Positions 53,904 to 63,515 of a stretch of DNA of 64,000 nt are shown here, piece after piece; within the stretch, counting starts at the first letter, position 1, and the number at the start of each line of letters is the position of its first letter. A program made the position numbers and the translations under genes. This DNA comes from Roseimicrobium gellanilyticum (GTDB lineage: Bacteria; Verrucomicrobiota; Verrucomicrobiia; Verrucomicrobiales; Verrucomicrobiaceae): NCBI RefSeq assembly GCF_003315205.1, contig NZ_QNRR01000009.1, positions 186,001 to 250,000 on the forward strand. Reading direction: 5' to 3'. A model generated the notes under the pieces. The model was not told where the DNA came from. It did not search any database and saw nothing but the letters and a program-made list of their open reading frames with translations.

Positions 53904-55006
53904 AGAATGACATGATGCAACACTTGATGGAACCAGCACTGCTTATCCTCATCGTCATTTCCCTGGCGCTGGCCGCCGCGGCAGTGCTGCTGTGGCTGGG
54001 CCTGCTGCTCTATCGCGTGATGGACAATCGCCAGCGCCGCAAGCGGGAACAGACTGCGGATCGCTGGCTCTCCCTGCTGCTGCCGGCACTGGAGGGCGGG
54101 CAAAGTCTCAACGCTCTGCCACGTTTGCGTGGACGTCTGGAGACAGAGGCTGTGCTGGGCCTGCTGCGCGATCTGGCGGAGCGCTTCCGTGGCCAGTATC
54201 GCGACAACCTTCATGCCGTGCTCAAGCACATCGGCGCGGAAGAGTATGGATTCCGCCTGCTCAAGAAATCCTCGGAAAACTTCCGCATGCGGGGTTGTGC
54301 ACTGCTGGCATGGATGGCCCCAAGCGCACGGGTGGATGAGAAGCTGGCGGTGCTCTTGCGTGATCCACGTCCCGGTGTGCGGCTGGAGGCGGCGCATGCC
54401 CTGGCTGCGCGGAGCACACCGGGCATCTCCCTGCAGACCATCATGACGTCCCTGCGCGGTACTGAGGCCATGCGTTCGGATCGTACGCGGGACATCATTC
54501 GCCTCATGGCGCCGGGTCAGAGCCCCGCGCTGGGCTGGCTGCTTCAGAGTGCGGTGGATGCCCGGGAAAAGGCCTTGCTGCTGGACGGCCTCGCGGTGGC
54601 TGGTGACTTCATGTATGCCACGCAGGCGGCGACTTATCTTTCAGACGCCTCCGCAAAGGTGCGTGCCGCTGCGGTGGATGCCCTCGAGCGACTTGCGGAT
54701 CCCCTGCACATCGATGCGGTGGGCGTGCTGGCGAGGGATCCAGACCCCCGCGTGCGCCTGTCTGTGGCGCATTACGCGCGGACCATGCATGGCGACAATA
54801 CCGCGACCACGGTGCTGGAGTTTCTTGCAATGGATCGGCATTTCGAAGTGCGCCGTACCGCGGTGCACGCCCTCGCTGTGTGGCGTGGTCGCTCGTGGGA
54901 TCATCTCACGGCGCTCGCACGTCAGGATCCGCTGCTGGAATCCATCATGCGCGAGGCCACGCAATCCAACCCGCCGATGACCGCGGCAACCCTGGTGCCT
55001 GCCTGA
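53900..55006 (+). CDS. Inner-membrane-anchored HEAT-repeat protein
   Basis: This is a 368-aa protein from a TTG in a TTGA overlap (ATG at 53912 is the alternative). One membrane helix at residues about 11-40 (ALLILIVISLALAAAAVLLW) precedes a cytoplasmic alpha-solenoid: RPGVRLEAAHALAARSTPG, SAKVRAAAVDALERLADPL, DPRVRLSVAHYARTM and HFEVRRTAVHALAVWRG. It is a probable scaffold connecting the synthase to other components. Its TGATG junction with the GT2 gene indicates coupling. Confidence 0.85.
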   Translation: MKNDMMQHLMEPALLILIVISLALAAAAVLLWLGLLLYRVMDNRQRRKREQTADRWLSLLLPALEGGQSLNALPRLRGRLETEAVLGLLRDLAERFRGQYRDNLHAVLKHIGAEEYGFRLLKKSSENFRMRGCALLAWMAPSARVDEKLAVLLRDPRPGVRLEAAHALAARSTPGISLQTIMTSLRGTEAMRSDRTRDIIRLMAPGQSPALGWLLQSAVDAREKALLLDGLAVAGDFMYATQAATYLSDASAKVRAAAVDALERLADPLHIDAVGVLARDPDPRVRLSVAHYARTMHGDNTATTVLEFLAMDRHFEVRRTAVHALAVWRGRSWDHLTALARQDPLLESIMREATQSNPPMTAATLVPA

Positions 55007-56439
55007 TGAATGCGGAATGGCTGGATGATGTCTGGTTTCACCGCGCCGTATGGATCACGGCGACGGTGATCCTGTGTCTCCAGCTCGCGCAGAACATCGT
55101 GTATCTTGTGCAGTTGGCGAAGGCTTTGCCGGAATTCCTCCGCGCCCGAAGCCGTGCCTCGCGCCTGCGCGAATGGTGGCTGCTCACTTCAGAGGCCACG
55201 CCGCCGATGACGCTGCTGGTGCCCGCGTACAATGAGGAGGCCACCATCGTGGAAAGCCTGCGCTCCACGCTCACGCTGCGGTATCCGGAGTATGAGATCA
55301 TCGTGGTGAACGATGGATCCAAGGACAAGACGCTCGACCGTCTGATCGAAGCATTTGCCTTGCAGCCGGTGCATCGCGCACTGGCAGGCCGTACCGCGTA
55401 TCAGCCGGTGCGTGGCATCTATGCCTGCGCCGCGCTGCCCAACCTGCTCGTGGTCGACAAACAAAACGGCGGCAAGGCCGATGCGCTCAATGCAGCTATC
55501 GATCTCGCCACCCATCCGTACGTGTGTGCCGTGGATGCCGATTCACTCCTGGACTCGGATGCGCTGCTGCGCGCGGTGCGGCCCTTCGTCGATGCGCCGG
55601 ACACCACGCTGGCCGTTGGCGGCACCATCCGTGTGGTGAATGGCTGCCAGGTGCGCGCAGGCCAGGTGCTGGAAGTGCGGCCGCCGAAACACTGGCTCGA
55701 GCTCTTCCAGGCCGTGGAGTATCTTCGAGCCTTTCTGCTCGCGCGCATGGCATGGACGCGCAACCAATCCGTGACGATCATCTCCGGAGCGTTTGGCATT
55801 TTCCGCCGTGATGTCCTCCTGGAACTCGGCGGCTATGCCCATGGCACGGTCGGTGAAGACATGGAGCTCGTGGTCCGCCTGCATCGGTGGGCAGGCGATA
55901 CAGACTCACCAGCCGAAGTATGGCATGTGCCGGATCCCGTGTGCTGGACGGAAGTGCCCGACTCGATCAAGGTCCTTTCCCGTCAACGCACGCGCTGGCA
56001 GCGCGGTCTTTGTGAGACACTCTGGAAGCATCGAGGCATGCTGGGGCGGAAACGCTACGGCTCAGCGGGCATGTATGCGCTGCCGTCCTTCCTGTTGTTT
56101 GATGTTGTCAGTCCTCTGCTCGAACTCCTGGGACTGGTGATGGTGCCGCTTTGTGCTTTGGCGGGCATCCTCAGTGTGGAGTTCTTCATCGCTTACTGCG
56201 CCGTGGTGTTTGGATTCGGGTTGTGTCTCAGTCTTGGTGCGATGATCCTGGCAGAGTTCTCGTTGCAGCATCATCGCAGGGTGCGGGATCTCCTTTGGAT
56301 GGGTGTGGGCGCCATCATGGAAAACTTCGGTTACCGCCAGCTCAACAGTTGGTGGCGGGTGCAGGGCATCTGGCAGTTCCTCCGCAAGAAGCAGGGTTGG
56401 GGCGCAATGACGCGGAAGGGATTCACGAAGGCGGCGTAG
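55006..56439 (+). CDS. Processive-type membrane GT2 synthase (PgaC/hyaluronan-synthase-like)
   Basis: This is a 477-aa protein starting at MNAEWLDDVWFHRAVWITAT. One N-terminal helix precedes a GT-A domain with VPAYNEEATIVESL, IIVVNDGSKDKT, VDADSLLDSD (DxD), GEDMELVVRLHR (acid base) and the product-binding motif RQRTRWQRG (QxxRW type). Three or more C-terminal helices (FDVVSPLLELLGLVMVPLCA ...) form the translocation channel. All motifs for a processive polysaccharide synthase are present. It is the last gene of the plus-strand unit and converges on the TIM-barrel-like gene. Confidence 0.92.
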   Translation: MNAEWLDDVWFHRAVWITATVILCLQLAQNIVYLVQLAKALPEFLRARSRASRLREWWLLTSEATPPMTLLVPAYNEEATIVESLRSTLTLRYPEYEIIVVNDGSKDKTLDRLIEAFALQPVHRALAGRTAYQPVRGIYACAALPNLLVVDKQNGGKADALNAAIDLATHPYVCAVDADSLLDSDALLRAVRPFVDAPDTTLAVGGTIRVVNGCQVRAGQVLEVRPPKHWLELFQAVEYLRAFLLARMAWTRNQSVTIISGAFGIFRRDVLLELGGYAHGTVGEDMELVVRLHRWAGDTDSPAEVWHVPDPVCWTEVPDSIKVLSRQRTRWQRGLCETLWKHRGMLGRKRYGSAGMYALPSFLLFDVVSPLLELLGLVMVPLCALAGILSVEFFIAYCAVVFGFGLCLSLGAMILAEFSLQHHRRVRDLLWMGVGAIMENFGYRQLNSWWRVQGIWQFLRKKQGWGAMTRKGFTKAA

Positions 56440-56474
56440 AGCTGCCTGATCGTTGCGATCGCGGGACGGTAAAC

Positions 56475-58271
56475 TCACTGCGCACGTTCGCCGAGATACC
56501 GGAGCAATTCCTCCTTCGGCTCATGCAGCAACAAACGTGGTATCAACTTTGCCGGCAGGTTGAGACGTTGGGAAATGTCGCGCATCGTTTGCAGCCACTC
56601 CGCGACGTGGGTCGGATCTTGTCCCTGCAAACTGGTGGCAGCGCCAGAGACGGTTCCCTGTCTTGCGAGGGCGAAGGTCGTGGCATCGGCGCCAGGATCC
56701 ACCTCACCATCGAAGATCACGGCAACGGTGCCGTGGCCGGGCCATGATTTCAGCCAGAGCGGACCGCGCGGCGCTTTGCGGTAGGTGGCGCTCTCGAGAT
56801 CCGGCACGGGTCCGCACTCGACGGCGAGCGCCACGGGGCACTGGTGTTGCACACTCCACTCGAGCCAGGAGGTGGCCCAGGCGGCAGCGTCACCAGCGTC
56901 ACTGCGGTAGTTCATCACCACCACGCGAGTGGAACGAGGCGCGAGACCCTTGAGCAGCTTTTGTGCAGCGGGCTGAGCGATCAACCAGAAGGGCACCACA
57001 GGCTCCACCCTGAGAGGAGCCTTGCCCGGGGTGAGTGCTTCATACATCTGCAACCAGTGTTGATGCCACAGTTCCGGCTCCAGGCGGAAGCCCGGCAGCA
57101 GATATGGTTCCACGTCATACTGGATGCCATCGAGGTATTTCCCATGCAGCGCCGTGAGTTGTTGATGCCGTGCCACCACGCTCGACTTCTCCTGTGGCAG
57201 GATCATATGGGGATCTCCTTCCACCGCCACGATCTGGAAATCCTCTTTGCGCAAGTCAGAGAGTGCGGGCAGCGGCCCCTCTGCTCCATGCTGCAACTCC
57301 CTCGGCAGCGCGAGTTGCAGCACCTTCACCCCTGCCTGCTTCCATACTGGCTTCAGTCTCCGCCATTCCTCCGGCTTGGTGGACCAGTTCCACACGCCAA
57401 GCTCGGTGTTCACAGGTTTGGAGGCCCCACCACCGGGGCCTTGCTGAAACGAAATCGACGACACGTGCAGGTCCGCAGCGTGATCATCAGGCGCCAGCAG
57501 TACCACGCGCAATTGTTTCGCTTCCGCGAGGGTCTTGGGAAGCTTCAAGGAAAAGGCGGTGTCCGCGCCCTTGAGTTCCAGCGTCTCAAGAATGGTGGCA
57601 TCGCCAAAGCCAGCGCCGTTGTCGAAGGCGAGTCCGGTCCTGATCTTCCCTTCGCCGCGGGCAACTACCTGAAGTATCCACGGCTCCTTGCCGGCCAGCA
57701 CTGGAAGTCTCCACGAGCGTGCCGCATACAGGCCGGCCGGCCTGGTTCCCGGCTTCATGGTCCATGATGGTGTATCAGAACCGGTGGCTTTCTCCTGCAC
57801 CCGTTCCTCCACGCCAAAGGTGGTGAACTCAAGATTGCGTACCAGATTGACTCCCGGCGGTGCTGGCAACAGAGGCGCTTGCTGGCGCAGCGGAGAGCAT
57901 TCTTCCACAGCGGGAGGATCGGACTGCAGATTGCCGATGAGCTGTACACCGCCCTCTGCCTGCTCCGCCAGTCCGGGAGGAAGAATCGCAGCCCAGCGCA
58001 CATGGCCCTTGGGGATCGCGAGCTTCGCTTTCGCCTCCTTGCTGATCGGATCGGCGCCTTCCAGTTTCAGCACACTCCAGGTGCCATCCGGATTCAGCAT
58101 CTGTTGCCAGCGCGGCGTGTCCGCCGCGGGCGTTTCCCCCGGGGGAAGTCTGTGGATGGAAAGCATGGGGGCCTCCTCGCCCTGTGCAGCAGAAGTCAAC
58201 ATGCCCACGAATCCCGCCACGATGGGGAGGAGTGGCCGGGGAAGCGGAAGACAGGGACACCACGATTCCAT
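56475..58271 (-). CDS. Secreted protein with putative TIM-barrel glycosidase-like domain
   Basis: This is a 598-aa protein with an N-terminal signal (LPRPLLPIVAGFVGMLTSAA). Residues about 140-290 look like a beta-sandwich (NLVRNLEFTTFGVEERVQEK ... LHVSSISFQQGPG). Residues about 300-560 are TIM-barrel-like: GVKVLQLALPREL, YLDGIQYDVEPYLLPG (acidic cluster at a strand end), VVVMNYRSDAG, VALAVECGP and VAVIFDG. The position beside a synthase-dependent polysaccharide unit suggests a modifying or trimming hydrolase analogous to PgaB; this is inference. It follows hpt by six bases. Confidence 0.72.
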   Translation of the reverse strand: MESWCPCLPLPRPLLPIVAGFVGMLTSAAQGEEAPMLSIHRLPPGETPAADTPRWQQMLNPDGTWSVLKLEGADPISKEAKAKLAIPKGHVRWAAILPPGLAEQAEGGVQLIGNLQSDPPAVEECSPLRQQAPLLPAPPGVNLVRNLEFTTFGVEERVQEKATGSDTPSWTMKPGTRPAGLYAARSWRLPVLAGKEPWILQVVARGEGKIRTGLAFDNGAGFGDATILETLELKGADTAFSLKLPKTLAEAKQLRVVLLAPDDHAADLHVSSISFQQGPGGGASKPVNTELGVWNWSTKPEEWRRLKPVWKQAGVKVLQLALPRELQHGAEGPLPALSDLRKEDFQIVAVEGDPHMILPQEKSSVVARHQQLTALHGKYLDGIQYDVEPYLLPGFRLEPELWHQHWLQMYEALTPGKAPLRVEPVVPFWLIAQPAAQKLLKGLAPRSTRVVVMNYRSDAGDAAAWATSWLEWSVQHQCPVALAVECGPVPDLESATYRKAPRGPLWLKSWPGHGTVAVIFDGEVDPGADATTFALARQGTVSGAATSLQGQDPTHVAEWLQTMRDISQRLNLPAKLIPRLLLHEPKEELLRYLGERAQ

Positions 58272-58277
58272 GAGCGG

Positions 58278-58652
58278 TCAGCCGGCGGAAATTGGCGCAT
58301 TTGGAATCTCGTAACCGCGCATGCGCAACTCCGCACGCACTTCTTCGACAGCCTGGCGGAGTGAGGCCACCGCGGCGGCGCGGGCCTCGGTCGTGGTGGC
58401 TTCAAATTCGGCCACATTCCAGAGGAACGCGGCTTTCGTGAAGCCCATGGTGCCGGCGGAGCCGCGCGCACGGTGCGAAATCTGGCGCCAGTCGGAATCG
58501 CTTCCCGTACGCAGAGCATGCTTCAATCCGGCAAGCGCCTCTTCACTCTGGGTCATGGCCAGCTGGACAAGCTCCAGATCAAGTTCCGGCTCGCCGGTCA
58601 GGCACGACTCAAACAATTCATCATCGATAGTGGCGTGGTCAGCAGTGGACAT
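58278..58652 (-). CDS. Histidine phosphotransfer (Hpt) protein
   Basis: This is a 124-aa all-helical protein. The phospho-acceptor is H60 in ISHRARGSAGTMGFTKA, matching the HxxKGxxxxxG Hpt pattern with Arg for Lys. It stands 40 bases downstream of the hybrid kinase gene and six upstream of the TIM-barrel-like gene, so all three are probably one transcript. It is expected to relay phosphate between a kinase receiver domain and the stand-alone regulator at 52195. Confidence 0.9.
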   Translation of the reverse strand: MSTADHATIDDELFESCLTGEPELDLELVQLAMTQSEEALAGLKHALRTGSDSDWRQISHRARGSAGTMGFTKAAFLWNVAEFEATTTEARAAAVASLRQAVEEVRAELRMRGYEIPNAPISAG

Positions 58653-58692
58653 TGGTCTACCAGTCGGGGTTGAGGAAATGGGAGGACCTGCT

Positions 58693-61600
58693 TCAGGAAA
58701 CTGGGGTGGCAGATCCGGTCATCTTCTTTCGTTCGTCGAACGCCTCCCGCAGGGCAGCCGCGAGATCGTTGCCGCGGATCGGCTTGCTGAGATAGGCATC
58801 CATGCCGGCGGCGAGGCAGTTCTCGCGGTCACCAGCGACAGCGTTGGCCGTCAGCGCCACCATGCGGGGCCGCTGATCGCGTTCGTAGAGGCGGCAGATT
58901 TCACGGGCTGCCTGCAGACCGTCCATCTCCGGCATCTGCACATCCATGAGGATCAAATCAAATTGCGTGCGCTCCAGCGCCGCGAGCACCTCTAGACCGT
59001 TGGCGGCGATCTCGATGCGATAGCCGAGCCTTTCAAGAAGCAGAGAAATCACGCGCTGGTTCACTGGGTTGTCCTCGGCCACGAGGATCTTCAGAGGATG
59101 ATCGAGTGCGAACTGCGGATCGGCTGTGGTCGAGGGTGCTTTGCGCCGCACCGGGCCGCTGCTGCCCAGGAGCAGGCGGGAGAGGCTCTCATAGAGGGCG
59201 TGTGTCTTCACCGGCTTCGCGAGGATGGCGCTGACGCCGGGCTTCTCCGCGAGTGAGCTGGCATCACCCATGGAGGTGAGCATCAGCACTGGCATCTGCT
59301 GCAGCGAGACCTTGGCACTGATTTTCTCCGCGAGCTCAAATCCCGACATGCTGGGCATGTGACCATCCAGGATCGCCACATCGAAGGGATCTCCTTGTTC
59401 GATCCAGGACAGGGCTTCCGCAGGAAGGGCGGTTGTGCGCGGCACCATGCCCCACGCCTTGCTTTGGGACTCGAGGATCCAGCGGTTGGTTTCGTTGTCA
59501 TCCACCACCAGCACTCGCATGCCTTCGAGTTCGTGGCCTTGTCCACGCTGATACACCTGGGGCGGTGATACCTCGGCGGGGCGCAGCGGGATCTCGAACT
59601 GGAAATCGGCGCCGTTGCCGGGCTGTGATTCCACCCACACATTGCCCTCCATGAGCGTAATGAGGCGATGACAAATCGCGAGGCCCAAACCGGTGCCCCC
59701 GTACTTGCGGCTCGTGGAGGAGTCGACCTGACTGAAGGATTGAAAGAGGCGATGCTGGTGCTCGGGAGAGATGCCGATGCCCGTGTCTCGCACGGAGATG
59801 TGAAGCTTCTCCGCAGAGTCCTGCCCGCCGGTGCGCTTGATGCGCACGAAGACCTCGCCGTGCTCGGTGAACTTCACCGCGTTCGAGATGAAGTTCACCA
59901 GGATCTGGCGGAGCCGCGAGGGATCGCCGAGCACATACCCTGGCACCGAGGGCTCGATCCAGTAGAGCAGATCCAGCTTCTTCCTCGAGGCCTGGCTCGA
60001 TACGAGATCGAAGGAGGACTCCACGCACTCGCGGAGATTGAAGGGAATGCGTTCCATCCGGAGCTGGCCCGCCTCGATCTTCGAGAAGTCGAGGATGTCG
60101 TTGATGATGCCCAGCAGCGTGTCACCGCTCATGCGGATGGTATTCACGTAGTCGCGCTGGCGCTCATTCATGCTCGTGTCATGGAGCAGCTCTGACATGC
60201 CGATGACCGCATTCAATGGCGTGCGGATCTCATGGCTCATGTTTGCCAGGAATTCGGCCTTGGCCTTCGCATGCGCCTGCGCCTGCGCGGTGGCGACCTC
60301 GAGTTCCCAGTTTCGTCGCGTCAACAGATCCGCGGCCTGGTGGGGCTCATCCACATCCTGCACCACGCCTCGCAGGGAAATGATGTTCCCGAGCTGATCC
60401 CGCACGGGTTCGCCGCGCATGTGGATCCAGCGCTGGCGGCCTTGTCCAGTGGTGATGCGTGCTTCGAAGTCGAAGACCTCGCCTTCACACATCGCCCTCT
60501 GCACGGCCCGTTCTACAATGGGACGCTCGGCGGGTGCGAAGAAATTGAGGGCCTCCTCTGCCTTGATGGGAGTGCCCGGCTCCACCTCATAGATGGCATA
60601 GGCGGTGTCTGACCATTTCAAACCGCCGCCATCCAGCAGGAATTCCCAATGTCCGAGTTTTGCAATGCGACCCGCCGCATCCAGGAGAGCGCGCGCGTTT
60701 TGCTCGGCACGCACGGTCTTGCGCAGGCGTTCTTCCATGCGCTTGCGCTCGGTGATGTCCACCGCGGTCCCGAGGAATCCTGTCGGCTGGCGCGAGGCGT
60801 CGTAGGCTACCGTCACCGTGAGCTCCACCGTCTTGTGTGTGCCATCCTTGCAGACATAGGTCCATTCCCGGCGCTCCGTCCCGTCTTTCCTTGGAATGGC
60901 CACGAAGGTTTCGAATCCCTGCACCTCACGGCTGAGCTGCAGGCTGAGTTCCTTGCCTCGTGTCTTCACCTCGTCAGCCACGTGGAAGAGGGCCGGGGTT
61001 TGTCCCATCATCTCCTCGGCCTGGTAGCCGAGCAATTCCTCAGCACCCCGGCTGAAGAGCGTGATGGCACCTGTGGCATCCGCGCCGACGATGGACACAC
61101 CCGTGGCGCAATCCAGCACTGCCTGCAGGCGCGCCTCGCTTTCGCGCAACTGCTTCTGTGCCGCCCGCCGTTCCTGCATTTCCGTGCGCAGGTTTTCATT
61201 CGCGAGGAAGGTGGCCCTGGCCTGGCTGCGCATGATGCGCAGCGCCAGGGCTGAGATGGCCAGCAGCGCGGTGAAACCGAGCCCGAAAACCAGAATCAGA
61301 TTGGGCAGCTTGCTTTGAGTGCCGGCCATCTCAGCCTTTGGACTGAGGGCAAAGTCCCAGCGCCGCCCAAGCAGTTCAAAGGTGCCGCTCGCTTCTGGGC
61401 TCTCCACGACCGCCCCATTGGTATCCACGCTGTAGATGACTTTCCCATTCTCTGTAACGGATACCTGGTAGTTTTCGGCATGCGATTGCACCAGCACCTC
61501 CTTCAGCAGCCTTTCGATATCAACCGCGGCGAGGATGTAGCCATCGAATGCGCCGTTGGGAAACAGCGGCCTGCATACCAGCAGGCAGGGACGGCCGTCT

Positions 61601-62700
61601 GAAATCGGCACCACTGGAGAGAGTGCACGTACGGTGGATTCACGCGCTTGGGAGGTGACTTCTTCAATGACGCGCTGGGTTTGCTCGGGCACCCCCTGCG
61701 TGATGGAGTGCTCCCGGTCAGGCGTGATCCATCGCTGCTGACCATCGGCGCTCACGCGCTCGATGGAGTCAAAGATCTTCTCATCACGCAGGTAGGCCAT
61801 GGCGTCCTGCTCCCATTCCGATTGCGGTGTTCCCTGGCGTGACTCCCAGCGAAGCGCCATGCGATCCACGGCGCGCAGGCGCGAGCCCAGTTGCTCCGTG
61901 ACCGAGCTCACCAGGTTCTTGGCGGTCATGCCAGCATCGGCCTTCTGAGTGTTGGCCTGGTCCACAAGCAGCGCCTGCCAGAGCAAGAATGTCGCTGCTG
62001 CTCCCGCGATGCCGAAGGGCACCGGAAACCAAGGGTGATCCTGCGGTGTCTTGGTCTTGAAGTTACGCAGTGTGGCCGCCAGAACGCCCACGGAAAGGAT
62101 GACGACCCCTGCAGCACTGTGCAGGGCCATGCCGGTGAATTGCCCCCAGGCATACGTACCGGTGAGCCCGATCGCGTAACCCACCAGAGCCACGGCGCTC
62201 AGGGACAGGGTGAACGCGCCGACCACCCAGCCCACGGGACTGTGGAGAGTGCGCAGCTTGGCCGTGGCCAGCACCGCGAGGGCCGTACCGCACAGCGCAA
62301 AGCAAAGCGAGGAGGGCGGCGACGGCTTTAGATTCGGCTGATCCTCAATCGATGGCAGGTGTTCCGTCAGCCGATCAAATCCAAACTGAAGCCCAAAGGC
62401 ATACTCCAGGCACAGCAGCCACCCCACCAGCCCGGTGAGAAGGCTGAGCACCATTGTAATTTGCTTGCGCCGAAGACCATGCGCGGTGAGCGCGATCCCG
62501 ATCAAAAGAAAACACACCGCCGTCAGGAACTGCATCACCGCGTAGTTCTCGCGAATCTGGATGATGAACGGCTGGTGCAGGTACCAACCTGCCATCACGG
62601 TCAGCCCCAGTAATGCCACCAGCGCGCCGCAGGCAACAACGAGCACGCGCGCCCGATTTTGTTGCTCCACGGACGTGAACAGGTGGTCGACCTCGGCCAT
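58693..62700 (-). CDS. Hybrid sensor histidine kinase with CHASE-like sensor, PAS domains and two receivers
   Basis: This is a 1335-aa protein. Eight or so N-terminal helices (to about residue 235, including a MASE-like block) lead into an extracytoplasmic CHASE-like sensor (about 260-440, with [20 protein letters not shown]) and a helix near 470. PAS/PAC domains follow at about 520-650 and 670-790. HisKA has H823 in [14 protein letters not shown]; HATPase carries [14 protein letters not shown] and [11 protein letters not shown]1 has D1112 (AILDGHMP) and REC2 D1253 ([12 protein letters not shown]). First gene of the HK-Hpt-TIM-barrel unit. The ligand is unknown. Confidence 0.94.
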   Translation of the reverse strand: MAEVDHLFTSVEQQNRARVLVVACGALVALLGLTVMAGWYLHQPFIIQIRENYAVMQFLTAVCFLLIGIALTAHGLRRKQITMVLSLLTGLVGWLLCLEYAFGLQFGFDRLTEHLPSIEDQPNLKPSPPSSLCFALCGTALAVLATAKLRTLHSPVGWVVGAFTLSLSAVALVGYAIGLTGTYAWGQFTGMALHSAAGVVILSVGVLAATLRNFKTKTPQDHPWFPVPFGIAGAAATFLLWQALLVDQANTQKADAGMTAKNLVSSVTEQLGSRLRAVDRMALRWESRQGTPQSEWEQDAMAYLRDEKIFDSIERVSADGQQRWITPDREHSITQGVPEQTQRVIEEVTSQARESTVRALSPVVPISDGRPCLLVCRPLFPNGAFDGYILAAVDIERLLKEVLVQSHAENYQVSVTENGKVIYSVDTNGAVVESPEASGTFELLGRRWDFALSPKAEMAGTQSKLPNLILVFGLGFTALLAISALALRIMRSQARATFLANENLRTEMQERRAAQKQLRESEARLQAVLDCATGVSIVGADATGAITLFSRGAEELLGYQAEEMMGQTPALFHVADEVKTRGKELSLQLSREVQGFETFVAIPRKDGTERREWTYVCKDGTHKTVELTVTVAYDASRQPTGFLGTAVDITERKRMEERLRKTVRAEQNARALLDAAGRIAKLGHWEFLLDGGGLKWSDTAYAIYEVEPGTPIKAEEALNFFAPAERPIVERAVQRAMCEGEVFDFEARITTGQGRQRWIHMRGEPVRDQLGNIISLRGVVQDVDEPHQAADLLTRRNWELEVATAQAQAHAKAKAEFLANMSHEIRTPLNAVIGMSELLHDTSMNERQRDYVNTIRMSGDTLLGIINDILDFSKIEAGQLRMERIPFNLRECVESSFDLVSSQASRKKLDLLYWIEPSVPGYVLGDPSRLRQILVNFISNAVKFTEHGEVFVRIKRTGGQDSAEKLHISVRDTGIGISPEHQHRLFQSFSQVDSSTSRKYGGTGLGLAICHRLITLMEGNVWVESQPGNGADFQFEIPLRPAEVSPPQVYQRGQGHELEGMRVLVVDDNETNRWILESQSKAWGMVPRTTALPAEALSWIEQGDPFDVAILDGHMPSMSGFELAEKISAKVSLQQMPVLMLTSMGDASSLAEKPGVSAILAKPVKTHALYESLSRLLLGSSGPVRRKAPSTTADPQFALDHPLKILVAEDNPVNQRVISLLLERLGYRIEIAANGLEVLAALERTQFDLILMDVQMPEMDGLQAAREICRLYERDQRPRMVALTANAVAGDRENCLAAGMDAYLSKPIRGNDLAAALREAFDERKKMTGSATPVS

Positions 62701-62710
62701 GATTTGATAA

Positions 62711-62720
62711 TTACCATAAT
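62711..62720 (-). promoter_or_regulatory. ATTATGGTAA motif upstream of the hybrid kinase
   Basis: Read on the minus strand, ATTATGGTAA ends ten bases before the kinase ATG, the same string and nearly the same spacing as in front of the response-regulator gene. A -10-like or shared operator role is possible. Confidence 0.4.
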
Positions 62721-62780
62721 CGTGTATGCCCCAGAAATCGAGCGCTCTTTCGCCTTTTTAAATATTTCGCACCCTTTCAA

Positions 62781-62810
62781 TAAAAAGGGCCTCCCTCGAA
62801 AGGGAAGCCC
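62781..62810 (-). terminator. Rho-independent terminator of the His-rich secreted protein gene
   Basis: On the minus strand a 10-bp stem GGGCTTCCCT/AGGGAGGCCC (one G-U pair) with a TTCG tetraloop is followed directly by TTTTTA. It lies 37 bases after the stop of the gene at 62848. Confidence 0.85.
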
Positions 62811-62847
62811 CTCGGATTTCGCTGCTCTACCAGGCAGGAAGGTTCTT

Positions 62848-63426
62848 TCAGATGCCCAGGGAGCGCAGCAGGCTGGAGGTCACCGTACCAGTGACGGGCA
62901 GTCCGCGATCCCGTTGATAACGGGCAATCGCATTGCGGCTGCCAGGTCCAAGGCTGCCATCAATGGGGCCATTGTAGTAGCCGCGGCGGGCCAGGGCGCG
63001 CTGCACCTTGGCGTCCGTGGAGTCCATCTGCCATTCACGGGGGTAGTACTGGCGCGGCACGGATTCACGGTTGCGGTAGTATGAGACTCCGGGAGTCTGG
63101 TAATAGTAGGGCGCATTCGGCGGACCGTAGTAGTAGCCCTGGCCAGCATAGCCGGTGCCGAAGGTGATCACAAAGGTGGAGCGAGGAGACGCTACATAGC
63201 GACGGTAGCGGTCGTCCCGATCGCGGTTTCCATGATGGTGATGATCATGATTGTGGTCGTGGTCATCGTGACGGTCGCGGTCGAACTTCTCCTCGATCTT
63301 CTTTTGCTTCTTTTTCAGAAAGTCGAAGGGATCAGCCTTCGAAGTCGCCGGCAGTGCCAGGCAGGCAACGCCTACCATGGTGGCAGTGGTCAAAACGCGG
63401 CTGAGATTTGATGAGGTGATTTTCAT
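62848..63426 (-). CDS. Secreted His-rich protein with C-terminal peptidoglycan-binding-like domain
   Basis: This is a 192-aa protein starting at MKITSSNLSRVLTTATMVGV, with a signal peptide cleaved near ATSKA. A Lys/Glu stretch (LKKKQKKIEEKFDRDR), a His/Asp tract (HDDHDHNHDHHHHG) that could bind metal, and a Tyr/Pro/Gly-rich linker (GQGYYYGPPNAPYYYQTPG) follow. The C-terminal ~55 residues (DAKVQRALARRGYYNGPIDG ... IARYQRDRGLPVTG) are a peptidoglycan-binding-domain-1 fold. It is an envelope protein with its own strong terminator. Upstream in-frame ATG at 63474 is less likely. Confidence 0.82.
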   Translation of the reverse strand: MKITSSNLSRVLTTATMVGVACLALPATSKADPFDFLKKKQKKIEEKFDRDRHDDHDHNHDHHHHGNRDRDDRYRRYVASPRSTFVITFGTGYAGQGYYYGPPNAPYYYQTPGVSYYRNRESVPRQYYPREWQMDSTDAKVQRALARRGYYNGPIDGSLGPGSRNAIARYQRDRGLPVTGTVTSSLLRSLGI

Positions 63427-63515
63427 GACGGGGATTTGATTTGATTTGCCTAACGAATCGCTTTGACGGGGCAAACCGGCTGCGCCTTCAACTCTCCCTC
63501 ACATTTTTAGATCGA

